From Oenanthe sinensis (taxonomy: Eukaryota > Streptophyta > Magnoliopsida > Apiales > Apiaceae), in the NCBI GenBank assembly GCA_028671895.1, contig CM053794.1:21624501-21688500 (forward strand): a stretch of DNA of 64,000 nt, written 5' to 3'. A program made the position numbers and the translations under genes. Shown one piece after another: positions 11,415-23,972 of this stretch (its first letter is position 1; the number at the start of each line of letters is the position of its first letter). Below the pieces are notes generated by a model. That model made no database searches and had not been told where the DNA came from. It worked only from the letters and a program-made list of their open reading frames with translations.

Positions 11415-14323
11415 TTAAATATAATTAAGCATTCCTAAATCACAGATCAATCTATTGAAGGTAGATTCATCTAATGGTTTGGTAAAAATGTCTGCAAGTT
11501 GTCTTTCACTAGGGACAAAATGTAATTCAACTGTACCATTCATTACATGTTCCCTAATGAAGTGATACCTTACATCAATGTGCTTGGTTCTGGAATGTTG
11601 CACATGATTATCTGTTATAGCAATGGCACTTGTATTATCACAGAAAATAGGAATCTTGTTCAAGTTGAACCCATAGTCAAGTAGTTGATTCCTCATCCAT
11701 AATATTTGTGCACAGCAACTTCCAACTGCAATGTATTCAGCCTCTGCAGTAGATGTAGACACTGAATTCTGCTTCTTGCTAAACCATGAAACAAGCTTAT
11801 TTCCTAGAAATTGATAGGAGCCTGTTGTACTTTTTCTATCAATTCTGCAACCTGCATAATCTGCATCTGAATAGCCAATTAGATCAAATCCAGAATCTCT
11901 AGGATACCAAATTCCAAGATTTGGAGTTCCTTTGAGATATCTGAATATTCTTTTTATTGCAATCAAATGAGATTCTCTAGGATCAGCTTGAAACCTAGCA
12001 CAAAGACATGTAACAAACATTATATCTGGCCTACTTGCAGTTAAATAAAGTAATGAGCCAACCATGCCTCTATAACTTGAAATGTCCACTATTGCTTCCT
12101 TAGTGTTTAATTCAAGTTTAGTTGCAGTGGCCATGGGAGTTTTAGTAGAAGAACATTCACTTAAATCAAATCTCTTTAATAAATCAGAAATATATTTGGT
12201 TTGATTTATGAAAATACCATTTTTGACTTGTTTGATTTGCAAGCCAAGAAAGTAGGTAAGTTCTCCCATCATGCTCATTTGATATTTACTCTGCATCAAC
12301 TTAGCAAACTTTTTACAAAGTTTTTCATTAGTTGAGCCAAAAATAATGTCATCTACATAGATTTGAACAAGAATCTTAGAGCCATTTACATTTCTATGAA
12401 AGAGAATTTTATCAACAGTACCTCTTGTGAAGTGATTCTCAATCAAGAATTTAGACAAGGTGTCATACCAGGCTTTAGGTGCTTGTTTTAATCCATAAAG
12501 TGCCTTGAGAAGATAGTATACAAATCCAGGATGAATAGGATCAATAAAACCAGGAGGTTGTTCTACATATACTTCTTCTTCTAGTTCTCCATTGAGAAAA
12601 GCACTTTTCACATCCATCTGATACACCTTGAAATTTGCATGAGCAGCATATGCTAAGAAGATTCTGATTGCTTCCAACCTTGCAACAGGTGCAAAGGTTT
12701 CATCAAAATCTATGCCTTCTTCTTGTGAATAGCCCTTTGCCACTAATCTTGCTTTATTTCTTGTTACTGTACCAGATTCATCCATTTTGTTTCTGAACAT
12801 CCATTTTGTACCAATGATAGACTTGTTCTTTGGTTTGGGCACCAGCTTCCATACCTTGTTTCTTTCTAATTGATTCAACTCTTCTTGCATAGCAATTATC
12901 CAATCAGGATCATTCAAGGCTTCTTCAATCCTTTTTGGTTCTTCTTGAGACAGGAAGCTACTATACAAGCATTCATTTTGAGTTGCACTTCTAGTTTTGA
13001 CACCATCATTTGCATCTCCAATTATTAATTCAAAGGGATGGCTTTTTATCCATTTCCTTTGTGATGGTAAATTTGTCCTTGAAGATGATGCTTCATGATC
13101 ATTGGAAGTGTTATGATCATTGTGATGTGATTGACTATTTGAGAACCCTCCCCCTGAGATGGACACTCTACTTGAAGATTGTTGAGCAGAGTTGATATCC
13201 ATCGAATGATTATTAATTGATGTATTATCAGTTGATTGATGATTGTCAACTGATAAGTTATCTGTTGATGCATTGACATCAATTGATGGGAGGATTCTAG
13301 GTACTTGAACTCTTGTGTTTTCCACATCATCATCACTATCTTCAATATTACTTGTGGATTCATTTTCAAAATGTAATAGATCATGAAATCCTTCATCAAA
13401 CAACCCTTGAATTTTCTTGTCATCAAAGACTACATGCATAGATTCCATAACAATGTGTAATCTAAGATTGTAGACTCTGTATGCTTTGGTTGTTATTCCA
13501 TATCCAACAAATATAGCTTCATCAGCTTTGGCTTCAAATTTTCCTAGATTATCACCTTGATTTCTCAGTACAAAGCATTTGCAGCCAAAGACATGAAGAA
13601 AATTAACTGTTGGCTTCTTGTCTTTCTTTATCAATTGATATGGTGTTTTGCCTTGAAATCTATTGACCATGGAGATATTTTGAATGTAACAAGCAGTATT
13701 AATTGCTTCTGCCCAGAAGTATGTAGGTAGTTTTGCTTCTTCTAACATAGTTCTAGCAGCTTCAATTAAGGTCCTATTTTTCCTTTCAACTACTCCATTT
13801 TGCTGTGGAGTTCTTGGAGCATAGAAATGATGAGTGATACCTTTTTCTTCACAGAATTCTCTCATGGTTGAATTCTTGAATTCAGTACCATTATCACTTC
13901 TAAATTTCTTGACCTTCTATTCAGTACCATTGTCAACATTCTTCACATGATTGATAATTAATTTGCTTGCCTCATCCTTAGAATGTAAGAAATATACCCA
14001 TGAAAATCTTGTGAAGTCATCCACAATTACTAAGGCATATTTCTTTTTGGCAATTGACATGATGTTGACTGGTCTAAATAAGTCTGTGTGCAGTAATTCC
14101 AGAGGCTTATCAATTGATGATTCAGACTTTGACTTGAATGATGCTTTTCTTTGTTTTCCCTTTTAACAGGCATCACATAGTCCATCCTTGGTGAATTCCA
14201 TCTGTGGAATGCCTCTAACCAGATTCTTTCTAACCAATAAATTCATGGCTTTGAAATTCAAGTGGGCTAGTTTCTTGTGCCAAATCCAAATTTCATCTGT
14301 ATTGGCTTTGCTAAGTAGACATG
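11415..14323 (-). pseudogene. Element B pol: integrase, reverse transcriptase, RNase H
   Basis: This part of pol resumes right of the gypsy target site with KANTDEIWIWHKKLAHLNFK, then GLCDAC, HTDLFGPVN and FRSDNGTEF. After Met at 13865 an 816-residue open frame runs to the stop. It contains [18 protein letters not shown] (integrase), [19 protein letters not shown] and YVDDIIFGS (reverse transcriptase, catalytic Asp pair intact), then RNase H with [20 protein letters not shown], and ends [21 protein letters not shown] sits after GLCDAC near 14164 and a TAG near 13918, so integrase is interrupted. Ser-Thr-Asp units from the ATCAATTGAT motif appear between integrase and reverse transcriptase, near 13190-13290. 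Confidence 0.92.
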
Positions 14324-14909
14324 TGATATGGGCAAAAATAACCCTGAGTAAATAATAATAAATATAGCATTTATTATTTCATTAATTAGACCTGTTATGG
14401 ACCAAAGGCTTGGGCCCTCAAAACGAACTAGGAAAATAAATCCTCTGATCAACTGAACTTGTAAGTCTAGCCCACAAGCTCTGTTGAAGCCATAGGCCCA
14501 TTAAGCCTTCGTTATTAATTAATTTCGTAAATAAAGGCTCAGTAAAGGCCCAAGAAGTCTATTGAAGGCCTTCATCCTAGAAGGATCTAGAAACCCAAAC
14601 GTGGGAAGAGTCCAACAAGGACTCTCATTCCTATAAGGTTTTGGATACCCCTGCTGCTAGGAGACTTGGCCCCCAAGTCTCCTAACCCTAATTTCATTCC
14701 AAGGCCTTCATGTGCCTATTTAAAGGGCCTAACCCCTCAACATTAGAACTACGTTTTTTGGCTTGATTCTCATACGAACTGAGATACGTAGGCAGTTAAC
14801 GAGGACCTGAGTTTAGTCACGATACGTTAGTGCAGCCATTAAAGCTTGAAGCTCCCCAAACCCTAGCACTAATTACGCATTAAAGACACCTCGTTTTTGA
14901 TCCGCAACA
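14324..14909 (+). repeat. Gypsy element 5' LTR
   Basis: It is 586 bp with TG and CA ends and matches 24989-25574 at all but about eight positions. A CTATTTAAAGGGCC sequence near 14717 is a plausible TATA region for the element transcript. Confidence 0.96.
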
Positions 14910-14930
14910 TTTGGCGCCGTCTGTGAGAAC
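14910..14930 (+). other. Gypsy element primer-binding site
   Basis: TTTGGCGCCGTCTGTGAGAA directly follows the 5' LTR. TGGCGCCGTCTGTGGGAA-type sites are usual at this position in Tat-lineage elements, where a host tRNA 3' end primes reverse transcription. Confidence 0.85.
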
Positions 14931-14942
14931 CGAATAATAACC

Positions 14943-17900
14943 ATGGCAAGAACACGAAGTACTGCAAGCACCCTTGAAGGAGAGATCCCTGGCGCTGCTG
15001 TCGACACCACTGTTCCCCCTATTACAACTCAGGGGCAACAAGCTGTTGTTCCAACCACCTCTGTTGAGGACCCTGAAGCAAGCACCCGGCGTGCTGGACC
15101 CCTCAGCATCGTCGTTCATCCTTCCAACCCCGATGTGTCAATTCATGCTTCAGCTCCTCCGCTCCAGGTAATTTCACCCCTTCATACTACTTTTGTTGCT
15201 CCTCCTACTATGCAGGTCCCGTCTGCTATAACTTCCGACCCTCGTTATGGGCTCCCAAGGAACTATGAGCCCCCTTATGAGCAAGGGCTGTTGCCCCACT
15301 ATACCTCACAACGAAGAAGTCGGGACTTCTCTGGACCTTACTCAACTGATGACGAGAAGTCATCTGACGAAGATGTTAACCCACGAAGGAGGCGACCTGG
15401 TAAGGAGCCCCTTGGAGGGAGGAGTACCCAGCCCTGAGGGCCTCAAAATAATGACTCCCTGAACCTTCAGGAAAGAATACGCGCTCATGAAGCCGAAGCT
15501 CAACGACTAAGGAAAGACCTGGAAAAGGCATTGGCAAGGCGACAGCACCCCAGAATGGAGGGTGCTGGAGAGTTGATGAGAAACACCTCTGTAATAGATT
15601 TGGATGAGCCCCCGAGGCAAATAAGGACAAGTCATGTTAGGGCTGATCCCCAAGACTTACTGCCGCTTGGAGATCCTGATGATCCTACGCCCCCCTTCAC
15701 AGAGAATATTATGAATGAAAAGATATCAAGGAAGTTTAAGATGCCAACAATCAGGGCCTATGATGGAACGGGAGATCCCTCAAATCATGTGCTCACGTTC
15801 TCTAATGCACTGTTGCTGCAGCCTGTAAACGATGCCATTAAGTGTAGGGCGTTTCCCCAAACCCTGAGTGGCATGGCTCAGCGGTGGTTCAGTCGTCTAC
15901 CACCAAACTCTGTTGGGTCATTCAAGGATCTGAGCAGGGCCTTCATTGGTAAATTCATTAGCAGCAAAACTCATGAAAAGAGCTCAGCTTCGCTAATGAA
16001 CATGCACCAGGGGAAGAACGAAACCTTGAGGGATTACATGAATAGGTTCACAAAGGAAGCCTTGAAGGTCCCTGATCTAGATCAGAAGGTCGCTATGATA
16101 GCCTTGCAGCAAGGAACTTCTGACGAAAATTTCAGAAGGTCGTTAGCCAAGAGGGCCCCTGAAACTATGAATGAGCTCCAAGAGAGAGCAGGAAAGTATA
16201 TCAAGGCTGAGGAAAGTATGAGGAAAGCTCAAGGGTTTCAGGCCTCGAACGCCTATCCTAAAAAACGATCCAACGATACAGAGTACACTGTTGATACCAA
16301 GTATGCGAAAAATGGTGACGCCAATGACTCCAAGAAGAAAGGAGGTGCCAGGTTCACCGAGTATGCAAGGCTAAACACCGCCCGTAGCCAGATACTAATG
16401 GACATTGAGAAGGGTAAAGACCTTCGATGGCCAAAGCCACTGAGGACTGATCTTGAAAAAAGAAATAAGAGCGCATACTGCCGGTTCCATAGGGATGTGG
16501 GACACGACACTGATGACTGTCGTCAGTTGAAAGACGAGATCGAATTTCTGATTAGAAGAGGGAAGTTGGAAAAATACACCAAGGATGGTGCTAAAGACGA
16601 TAGAAGGAACGACAAGCGAAGGGACTCAGACCCCAAGGAAAGAAACAATCAGCCCAGAGGGCCTGTGATTAACGTAATATCAGGAGGGCCAACTGCAGCA
16701 GGCAACTCCCGAAACTCCAGGAAGGCGTATGCCCGGGAGGTAATGAGCATTGTAGGAGAACCTCCTAAGAGGGCAAGAACTGAGATCTCGTTGTCCTTCG
16801 ATGACTCCGACCTAGAAGGGGTAAAGTTCCCCTACGATGATCCCTTAGTAATCACCCCCACCATAGGGAATTCTCCTGTGAAAAGAGTCTTGGTAGACAA
16901 TGGTTCTTCTGTTGACATCCTATTTTATGATGCTTATGTGAAAATGGGATACAGTGATTCACAGCCCATATACGGTTTTAATGGAGTGGAGTCTCGGATT
17001 GAGGGGATCATACAACTACCAATGACTATGGGCGAAGAACCTCGACTGTTCACTCAGATGCTGAATTTCTTAGTTATTAAGGCAAGCACTACCTATAATG
17101 CAATCCTTGGGAGGACAGGGTTGCATGCCTTCAAAGCAATAGCTTCTACATACCACTTGAAACTCAAGTTCCCTACCAGGAATGGAGTGGGGGAAGAAAG
17201 AGGAGATCAGAAGATGGCCAGAAGCTGTTATGTGGCTGCTTTGAAGCCTGATGGCACTGGGGGGCAGGTTCTCCCCATTGAAGATATGGATATTAGAGAT
17301 CGCGAAGAGAGTAGGGGGAAACCTGCGGAGGACTTGGAGTCCATCCCCCTGGATCCTTCATATCCTGAGAAAGTGACATATGTTGGGGCTTCACTCCCCA
17401 TGGACCTGAAACAACAACTGACACAGTTCCTGCAGGATAACAGGGATGTTTTCGCTTGGACAGCAGCTGACATGCCAGGAATAGACCCCGAACTTATAAC
17501 ACATCAGTTGAATGTAAATCCTGGAAGGACAGTGGTCAAACAGAAGAAAATAAGTTTTGCCCCTGAAAGACAGGAGGCCATTAAGCAGGAGGTGGAAAAA
17601 TTGCTAGAAGCTGGATTTATTGAAGAAATTCAATTTCCTGAATGGCTGGCCAACCCTGTGATGGTTAAAAAGAGCAATGGGAAGTGGAGAATGTGTGTGG
17701 ACTTCACTGACTTGAATAATGCATGTCCCAAGGACTGTTTCCCCTTACCAAGGATAGACACGTTAATAGATGCCACAGCTGGGCACGAGATGCTTAGCTT
17801 CATGGATGGTTTTAGTGGCTATAACCAAATTAAAATGCACCCCGATGACATTCCTAAGGTATCATTCATCACTGACTTTGGTGTTTTTTGTTATCTGGTT

Positions 17901-20576
17901 ATGGCTTTTGGACTTAAGAATGCAAGAGCCACATATCAAAGGCTTGTGAATAAGATCTTCAAACATCTCATTGGTACGACCATGGAGGTCTACGTAGATA
18001 ACATGTTAGTCAAAAGCTTAGACAAAGCCGATCATCTTGCGCACCTGAGTGAGGCATTTGAAATTCTGAGAACCCACAAAATGATGTTGAACCCGGCCAA
18101 GTGTGCCTTCAGTGTAGGGTCTGGAAAATTTCTAGGCCTGATGGTCTCCAAAAGAGGCATTGAGGCCAATCCCGATAAAATTCAAGCAATCTTGGACATG
18201 GAGCCCCCCAAGACTGTTAAGGAGGTCCAAAAGCTCACTGGAAGGATAGCAGCCCTGGGGCGTTTCATATCCAAATCTGGAGAGAAGTGTCTGCCGTTCT
18301 TCAAGGCCCTCAAGAAGGTCAAGAACTTTGAATGGAATAAGGAGAGCCAAGCAGCGTTTGAAGAACTAAAAAAGAACATGGCTGAGCCGCCCTTGCTTGC
18401 CAAACCAAAACCAGGAGAGGTGCTATTCATGTATCTGGCTGTCTCAAACTCAGCCCTGAGTGCAGTACTTGTGAAAGAGGAAGCTAAGGTTCAGAAGCCC
18501 ATCTATTATGTTAGCAAGATTCTGCATGGTGCAGAACTGAACTATTCAAAGATTGAAAAGATTGCGTTAGCATTAATAATGGCTTCGAGGAAGTTACGCC
18601 CGTACTTCCAGGCGCATGTTATTGAAGTCCTGACAGACCAACCCCTGAGAAACATACTACATAGCCCCAAGGCCAGTGGAAGGCTAATCAAATGGGCCAT
18701 TGAACTTGGAGAGTTCGAAATCAGATACAAGCCAAGGACAGCCATCAAAGCCCAGGCTCTAGCTGACTTCGTGGTTGAATGTACCATTCCAAACCAAGAA
18801 GTCGGGGGGCAAGGAGAGGATAAAGAAGGTAATAAGGAGAAAGAGGAAAAAGAAGAACTCAAAGAATACTGGTTGCTCTTTTTTGACGGAGCTTCAAAAA
18901 CAAAAACTAGTGGAGCTGGACTAGTTTTACAAAGCCCGGATGGCTTCATTGTCGAATATGCAATCAAATTGGACTTTCCGACTACAAACAACGAGGCGGA
19001 ATACGAAGCTTTGATAGCTGGACTTGGTCTGGCCAGAACCCTGAGGGTGAAAAACATGAAAGTATGTGGTGACTCAAGGTTAGTAATCTCTCAAGTAAAT
19101 GGGGAGTTTGAGGCCCGAGACGTGACTATGGCCAGGTATTTGAGAATCGTTAAAGCTCAAGCCACACAGTTCGAAGAATGTCACTTTGAGTACATCCCGA
19201 GAGAGGAAAACACGAAGGCTGATGCCCTGTCCAAATTTGCATCATCAGAAATTGAAAGCTACTCGGGCAGTGTTTATTTTCAAGTCTTGAAGACCCCAAG
19301 CATTGATGCAAAACTAATAGCTCCTATTGGGCCAGGAACGTGTTGGATGGATCCCATCAAACTCTACTTGGAAACAGGAAAAACACCTGCCGACCCCTTG
19401 GAAGCTCGCAAACTGTCAGTAAGGGCCCTGAAGTATGCCCTCATAGAAGTAATACTCTACAAAAAATCATACGTGATACCCTATTTGAAGTGCCTGAGAC
19501 CTCATGAGGCTGAAGCTGCCTTGAAAGAAGTTCATGATGGTGTATGTGGCCAACATCTTGGAAGCAGGGCCTTGGCTCATAAAGTTATAAGGTTAGGATT
19601 TTATTGGCCTGAGATGCTTAAAGATGCCAAGGCATATGTTAAGAAATGCGATCGTTGCCAAAAGTTTGCACCCCTTGTTAGGCAGCCCCCTGAGATGCTG
19701 ACATCCATCAACTCTCCGCTCCCCTTTGCCATGTGGGGAATGGATATTCTAGGCCCGTTCCCTATGGCCAGCGCACAAAGAAAGTTTCTCATTGTTGCCA
19801 TTGACTACTTCACTAAGTGGATAGAAGCCAAGCCCTTGGCCAAGATCGACACAAAGAACGTAACTCAGTTTTTCTGGGAGAATGTTATATGCAGATACGG
19901 GCTTCCCCGAATCCTAGTGACGGACAACGGAACTCAGTTCAACAATAAGGACTTTATGGAATACTGTGGGAATTATAATATTGAACTACGCTTCACTTCA
20001 GTAGCTCATCCGCAGTCAAATGGGCAAGCTGAAGTTGCTAACAGAATTATCCTAGATGGACTCAAGAAAAGGATTGAACGCTCCCAAGGGACTTGGGTTG
20101 ATGAGCTACTCCCAATCTTATGGGCGTATAGAACTACTTGCAGGACATCAACAGGAGCCACTCCATTCCAACTAGCCTATGGGGCCGAGGCAGTGGTACC
20201 CGTTGAAGTTGCTCAGACATCACCAAGGATTCAAGAATTTCAAGTTGACACCAATGAAGAAGGCATGAAACTGGCTCTAGACCTAATAGATGAGCTGCGC
20301 GACGAAGCTAATGCCAGAATAATAGAAAGCCAGAAGAAAGCTTCGTTCTACTACAACCTGAGAGTCAAAGAAAGGTTCTTCCGCGAAGGAGACTTAGTCC
20401 TGCGAAAGATCGAGGCATCTGGAGTTGGTCCCAAAGGCAAGTTAGCTCCAAACTGGGAAGGGCCATACCAAGTAAAGGAAGTCACAGGGCAAGGAGCGTA
20501 CAAACTCCAAACCCTTGAAGGGATTGAAGTCCCTAGAAGCTGGAATGCAGCCAACTTAAGAATTTATTATGTTTAG
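14943..20576 (+). pseudogene. Gypsy gag-pol polyprotein, nearly intact
   Basis: This is one frame of 1877 codons plus the stop, broken only by a TGA at 15435-15437. Gag core lies at about 15740-16230 (MAQRWFSRLPPNSVGSF). A CCHC-like motif CRFHRDVGHDTDDC is at 16479-16521. Protease (VLVDNGSSVDILF) is near 16890, and reverse transcriptase spans about 17600-18120. The usual YVDD is YVDN at 17991-18002, so the second catalytic Asp is Asn. The gypsy RNase H is at about 18400-18780 and a second, archaeal-like RNase H at about 18870-19240 (FFDGASK, NNEAEYEAL, NTKADALSKF). Integrase at about 19500-20200 has the HHCC finger (CDRCQKF), VTDNGTQF and GQAEVANR. The protein would drive copying and insertion of the element. 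This copy should be inactive in cis. Confidence 0.95.
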
Positions 20577-20638
20577 GTTTTCAACTTTAAATGTTTAAAT
20601 ATCGGTTTATTAGCCTTGAAAGGCATGACATTTATTAA

Positions 20639-20723
20639 GCCTTGGTGGCATCTTTTTAAGTTATTAAGCCTTGATGGCATCTTTTTAAGTTATTGTGCCT
20701 TGATGGCATCTTTTTAAGTTACT
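20639..20723 (+). repeat. Three 29-bp tandem repeats after pol
   Basis: GCCTTGATGGCATCTTTTTA followed by AGTTATT is repeated three times with a period of 29 bp (starts 20639, 20668, 20697). It lies just downstream of the gag-pol stop, and its function is unknown. From here to 20952 I see no other feature. Confidence 0.85.
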
Positions 20724-20952
20724 TTGGAAAACTTAATGTTTCCGTTATCTTTATATAATTTGTACCAAGTCCTTTACAAAGCCATGCAAGTAGTTGTTGT
20801 TTATGTTCAGATTAAGCACGAAAAACAAATAAAACTAAGGCGGAAAGTAAAGAGACGGGAATATGAAAAACATAACTGCATAAATAAAAGCCCCGGGGGG
20901 CAAAAATTCTTTACACAGCCACTGAGGGCCAACATAAATAAAAACCTAACTA

Positions 20953-22916
20953 CTACTCTGAGGACTCCTCCTCACCGGAAGAAGACGAGCCTTCTTTGCC
21001 TTCACCAGATTCTTTGTCATCTTCATCGGACTCTTCTTCCTCCCCAGAAGAGCTCTCCTCTACTGGCTTTTGAGGGATAGCCTTTGGAACAATCTTCTTG
21101 GGAGTAACTCGAACTGGGGAAGGAGTAAGAGAAGGCGCACGATTTCTGACATCCGGGCTGTCCTCCCCATCGGTTTCCTCGTGCTCCTCGAACAACCGCT
21201 TCAACGCATCGGCCGATTGAGGGCATTTGAAGTCTACCTTTGGGTTAAACAAACCCAGGTGTTTGCCCAACACTTCCTTGAGGGCGTCATTCCACCCGAT
21301 AGTGTAATTAGCCGGGAAGATTAGGTCGTCATGAGCCTCGATTAAATCCCGGTACTCGTCAGAGGCCATATATTGATCAATTATAGCATTTCTATCTGCC
21401 CGTAGCTCGACCACCTCAGCTTGGGCCTGTTTAAGCTGCCCCTCCTTCTCAGCCAGCTTTTCTTCAAGATTTTTGAGCTTGGCATGAGCCACTGTTAGCT
21501 CCTTCTTATATTTTCCTGCCCGGGCTTTCCAAGCCTCCGTCTGGTGCAAAGAAGCTTGGAAATAGGCGTTGGCCTGAAAAAGCAACAAAACAAGTTAATA
21601 CATATAGAAAGGCCCAGACCGTGAACGGAAGAAGTGTGAACTACAAGGTAATCAAGTAAATAAGCTTACCGATGCCAATGCCTGCGCACCCAAAGCCTTG
21701 GTGCTTTCCTCGTCCCGTCCCAAGACAATATCCTTGTAATCGCAAGGAGTGAGGGAGTGAAGGGACCAGTCCCTTGCGTGATCTGTGCATCCGACCACCG
21801 TATCCGACTTCCTGATACCCCAGCCAGGCTTGTATGCCAGGGATTTGGGCGCCTTGACCGGCTCGCTGCTCCCAGCTTCGATTGGCCCAGTGTGCGGCTG
21901 TAAGAAAGCCGGAGGTTCCTTTACCTGCCTGGGGTCGTTCATCAGTCTTAGCCGTTTCATACGGCCAGTTTCTTCTACGGGTGGAATAGTCCACTCGTTT
22001 ATCAATGCAGCAGCTGAAAAAGAAAACATGGAAACATTAGTAAGGCAATCAACGAGTAGAACGAGAACAGAGTCGAGTAAAATAGTATACCTTTGCTAGA
22101 GGCCCTTGATAGGCCCACGGCTCTCAACCTGTGTTCGTCAAGAAGAACCCAAGCAAGCTGCTTGGTTTCAACCTGAGTAAGCTTGGCATAAGCCTCTTCT
22201 TCTTCCCCTGAGAGCCTAATAGTGTCAAAGCTCCCGTCTGACACTTTGCTAAACATGGGCCTAAAAAGGGTACCCCAGTCTCCCCCTTCCCACTTTACTT
22301 GGACAAAATTTTCCTTCCAATGAAGGTTGTTGTCAGGGATCGAAGAAGTATCAAAGATATGGGGTTTGTTAGGCCTGTGAGCTATGTGAACCCAGCCCTG
22401 GGAAATGCTGGAAGAGTTTTTGAATTGAAAGATTTTGCGAAAAAGAGGGACTGTCATTTTTATCTTATTCTCCAAACATAAGACCATGAAACAATGGATG
22501 AGCCTCCATCCATTGGGCACGAGTTGACATGGATTTATTTGAACATCAGCTAAGAGGGTGGGGATGAAGTCGTGCAAAGGAAACCTAAGCCCCGATAAGA
22601 GGGCATCTACGTAAACAAATAAACGACTAGGATGCCAATGGCAGGTCCTGTCGCCAGGTTCAACTAAGGAAATGGAAAACCTAGGTGGAAAATTAAAAAG
22701 CTTGTTATACTCTTCTACTATGTCGGCTTCGAAAAATTTACTACTACGACTGTAAGAATCTAGATGGGATTGACTAGGGTATTCATCCCCCCGTTGGTTG
22801 ATCATATCTATCAAGGACATGTATGTAGAAAAAATGGGGATTCGTCGAAGAGGTTTACCTCGCTTAGCAGACCCCACGTTCATAGCTGCCAGTCTTGAAT
22901 TCTTCTTGTCAGCCAT
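20953..22916 (-). CDS. Gypsy element antisense gene (aORF), three exons
   Basis: Three antisense frames join in phase through two GT-AG introns. Exons are 22916-22091, 22013-21670 and 21573-20953, together 597 codons with the stop. Both introns have T-rich acceptors ending TTTTTCAG, and the donors are GTATAC and GTAAGC. The first exon carries the motif GLRFPLHDFIPTLL then QLVPNGWRLIHCFMVLCLE, typical of the Pfam family called putative gypsy type transposon (Transposase_28). The third begins with a ~90-residue coiled coil (WKARAGKYKKELTVAHAKL) and ends in a very acidic Ser/Glu tail. Antisense extra ORFs are known in Retand-type Tat elements, but their role is not. No stop or frameshift breaks the joined frame, unlike gag-pol. 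Confidence 0.82.
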
Positions 22917-23048
22917 TTGATTTTCGAGCTACTGAGTATCCTTGAGAGAACTAAGGACTGGAACTACTGAGAAGCTTGAGAGCTCAAGTATGTAAGAGAT
23001 TTGAGAAGTGAGAAATGAGGAGTGTGAATGATGAAGCCCCTCACCTCA

Positions 23049-23062
23049 CTCATATATAGCCC
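23049..23062 (-). promoter_or_regulatory. Probable TATA box of the antisense gene
   Basis: The minus strand reads GGGCTATATATGAGTG about 140 bp upstream of the antisense start codon at 22916. It is followed by a CT-rich leader, as in plant promoters. This suggests the gene has its own promoter rather than depending on the LTR. Confidence 0.6.
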
Positions 23063-23162
23063 TCCAGCCGGTCACATGACCGTTTGAATTCACCTTTTAA
23101 CAGGTATTTCAAGGTCACACGACCGTTGAAGGGTAAGTCAACCGGTATGACCGGTGAGTGGG

Positions 23163-23333
23163 CTCATAAGGCCCATGTTTTAAGGCCAAGGACTCTGTAA
23201 TCCATGAACCAATAAGGATCTAGAATTTGGGCCTACTAAGCCCACATCTCATAAGGCCCATGTTTTAAGGCCCAAGACTCTGTAATCCATGAACCAATAA
23301 GGATCTAGAATTTGGGCATACTAAGCCCACAAC
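23163..23333 (+). repeat. Two-copy 85-bp tandem duplication
   Basis: The copies start CTCATAAGGCCCATGTTTTA at 23163 and 23248 and are almost identical. They lie just before the 79-bp array and share its TAAGGCC words, so they look like an earlier stage of the same amplification. Confidence 0.85.
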
Positions 23334-23335
23334 TC

Positions 23336-23972
23336 ATAAGGCCTTGAGGCCCAAAAGAGTTTCGACCTCAAAGGGTTTTGAGGTCTAATTCGACTTCATT
23401 CCTAGTCGAAGGTTATAAAGCCTTGAGGCCCAAAAGAGTTTTCGACCTCAAAGGGTTTTGAGGTCTAATTCGACTTCATTCCTAGTCGAAGGTTATAAGG
23501 CCTTGAGGCCCAAAAGAGTTTCTACCTCAAAGGGTTTTGAGGTCTAATTCGACTTCATTCCTAGTCGAAGGTTATAAGGCCTTGAGGCCCAAAAGAGTTT
23601 CGACCTCAAAGAATTTTGAGGTCTAATTCGACTTCATTCCTAGTCGAAGGTTATAAGGCCTTGAGGCCCAAAAGAGTTTTCAACCTCAAAGGGTTTTGAG
23701 GCCTAATTCGACTTCATTCCTAGTCGAAGGTTATAAGGCCTTGAGGCCCAAAAGAGTTTCGACCTCAAAGGGTTTTGAGGTCTAATTCGACTTCATTCCT
23801 AGTCGAAGGTTATAAGGCCTTGAGGCCCAAAAGAGTTTCGACCTCAAAGAATTTTGAGGTCTAATTCGACTTCATTCCTAGTCGAAGGTTATAAGGCCTT
23901 GAGGCCCAAAAGAGTTTTCGACCTTAAAGGGTTTTAAGGTCTAATTCGACTTCATTCCTAGTCGAATATTAA
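23336..23972 (+). repeat. Satellite-like array of eight ~79-bp repeats
   Basis: Eight copies of a 79-80 bp unit beginning ATAAGGCCTTGAGGCCCAAA are followed by a ninth, decayed one. Variant positions show a three-unit higher-order period: copies 2, 5 and 8 have an extra T (GAGTTTTC), while copies 4 and 7 read AAAGAATTTTG where the others read AAAGGGTTTTG. It lies in the 3' untranslated part of the gypsy element and upstream of the antisense gene. Repeat expansion in this part of Tat elements is a known source of plant satellites. Confidence 0.95.

Noticed and set aside
18542..19057. 171-residue antisense frame in gypsy pol
   Set aside because: It is the shadow of the two RNase H domains on the sense strand.
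23336..23972. CRISPR-like array
   Set aside because: The units are directly contiguous without spacers and sit in a plant retrotransposon.
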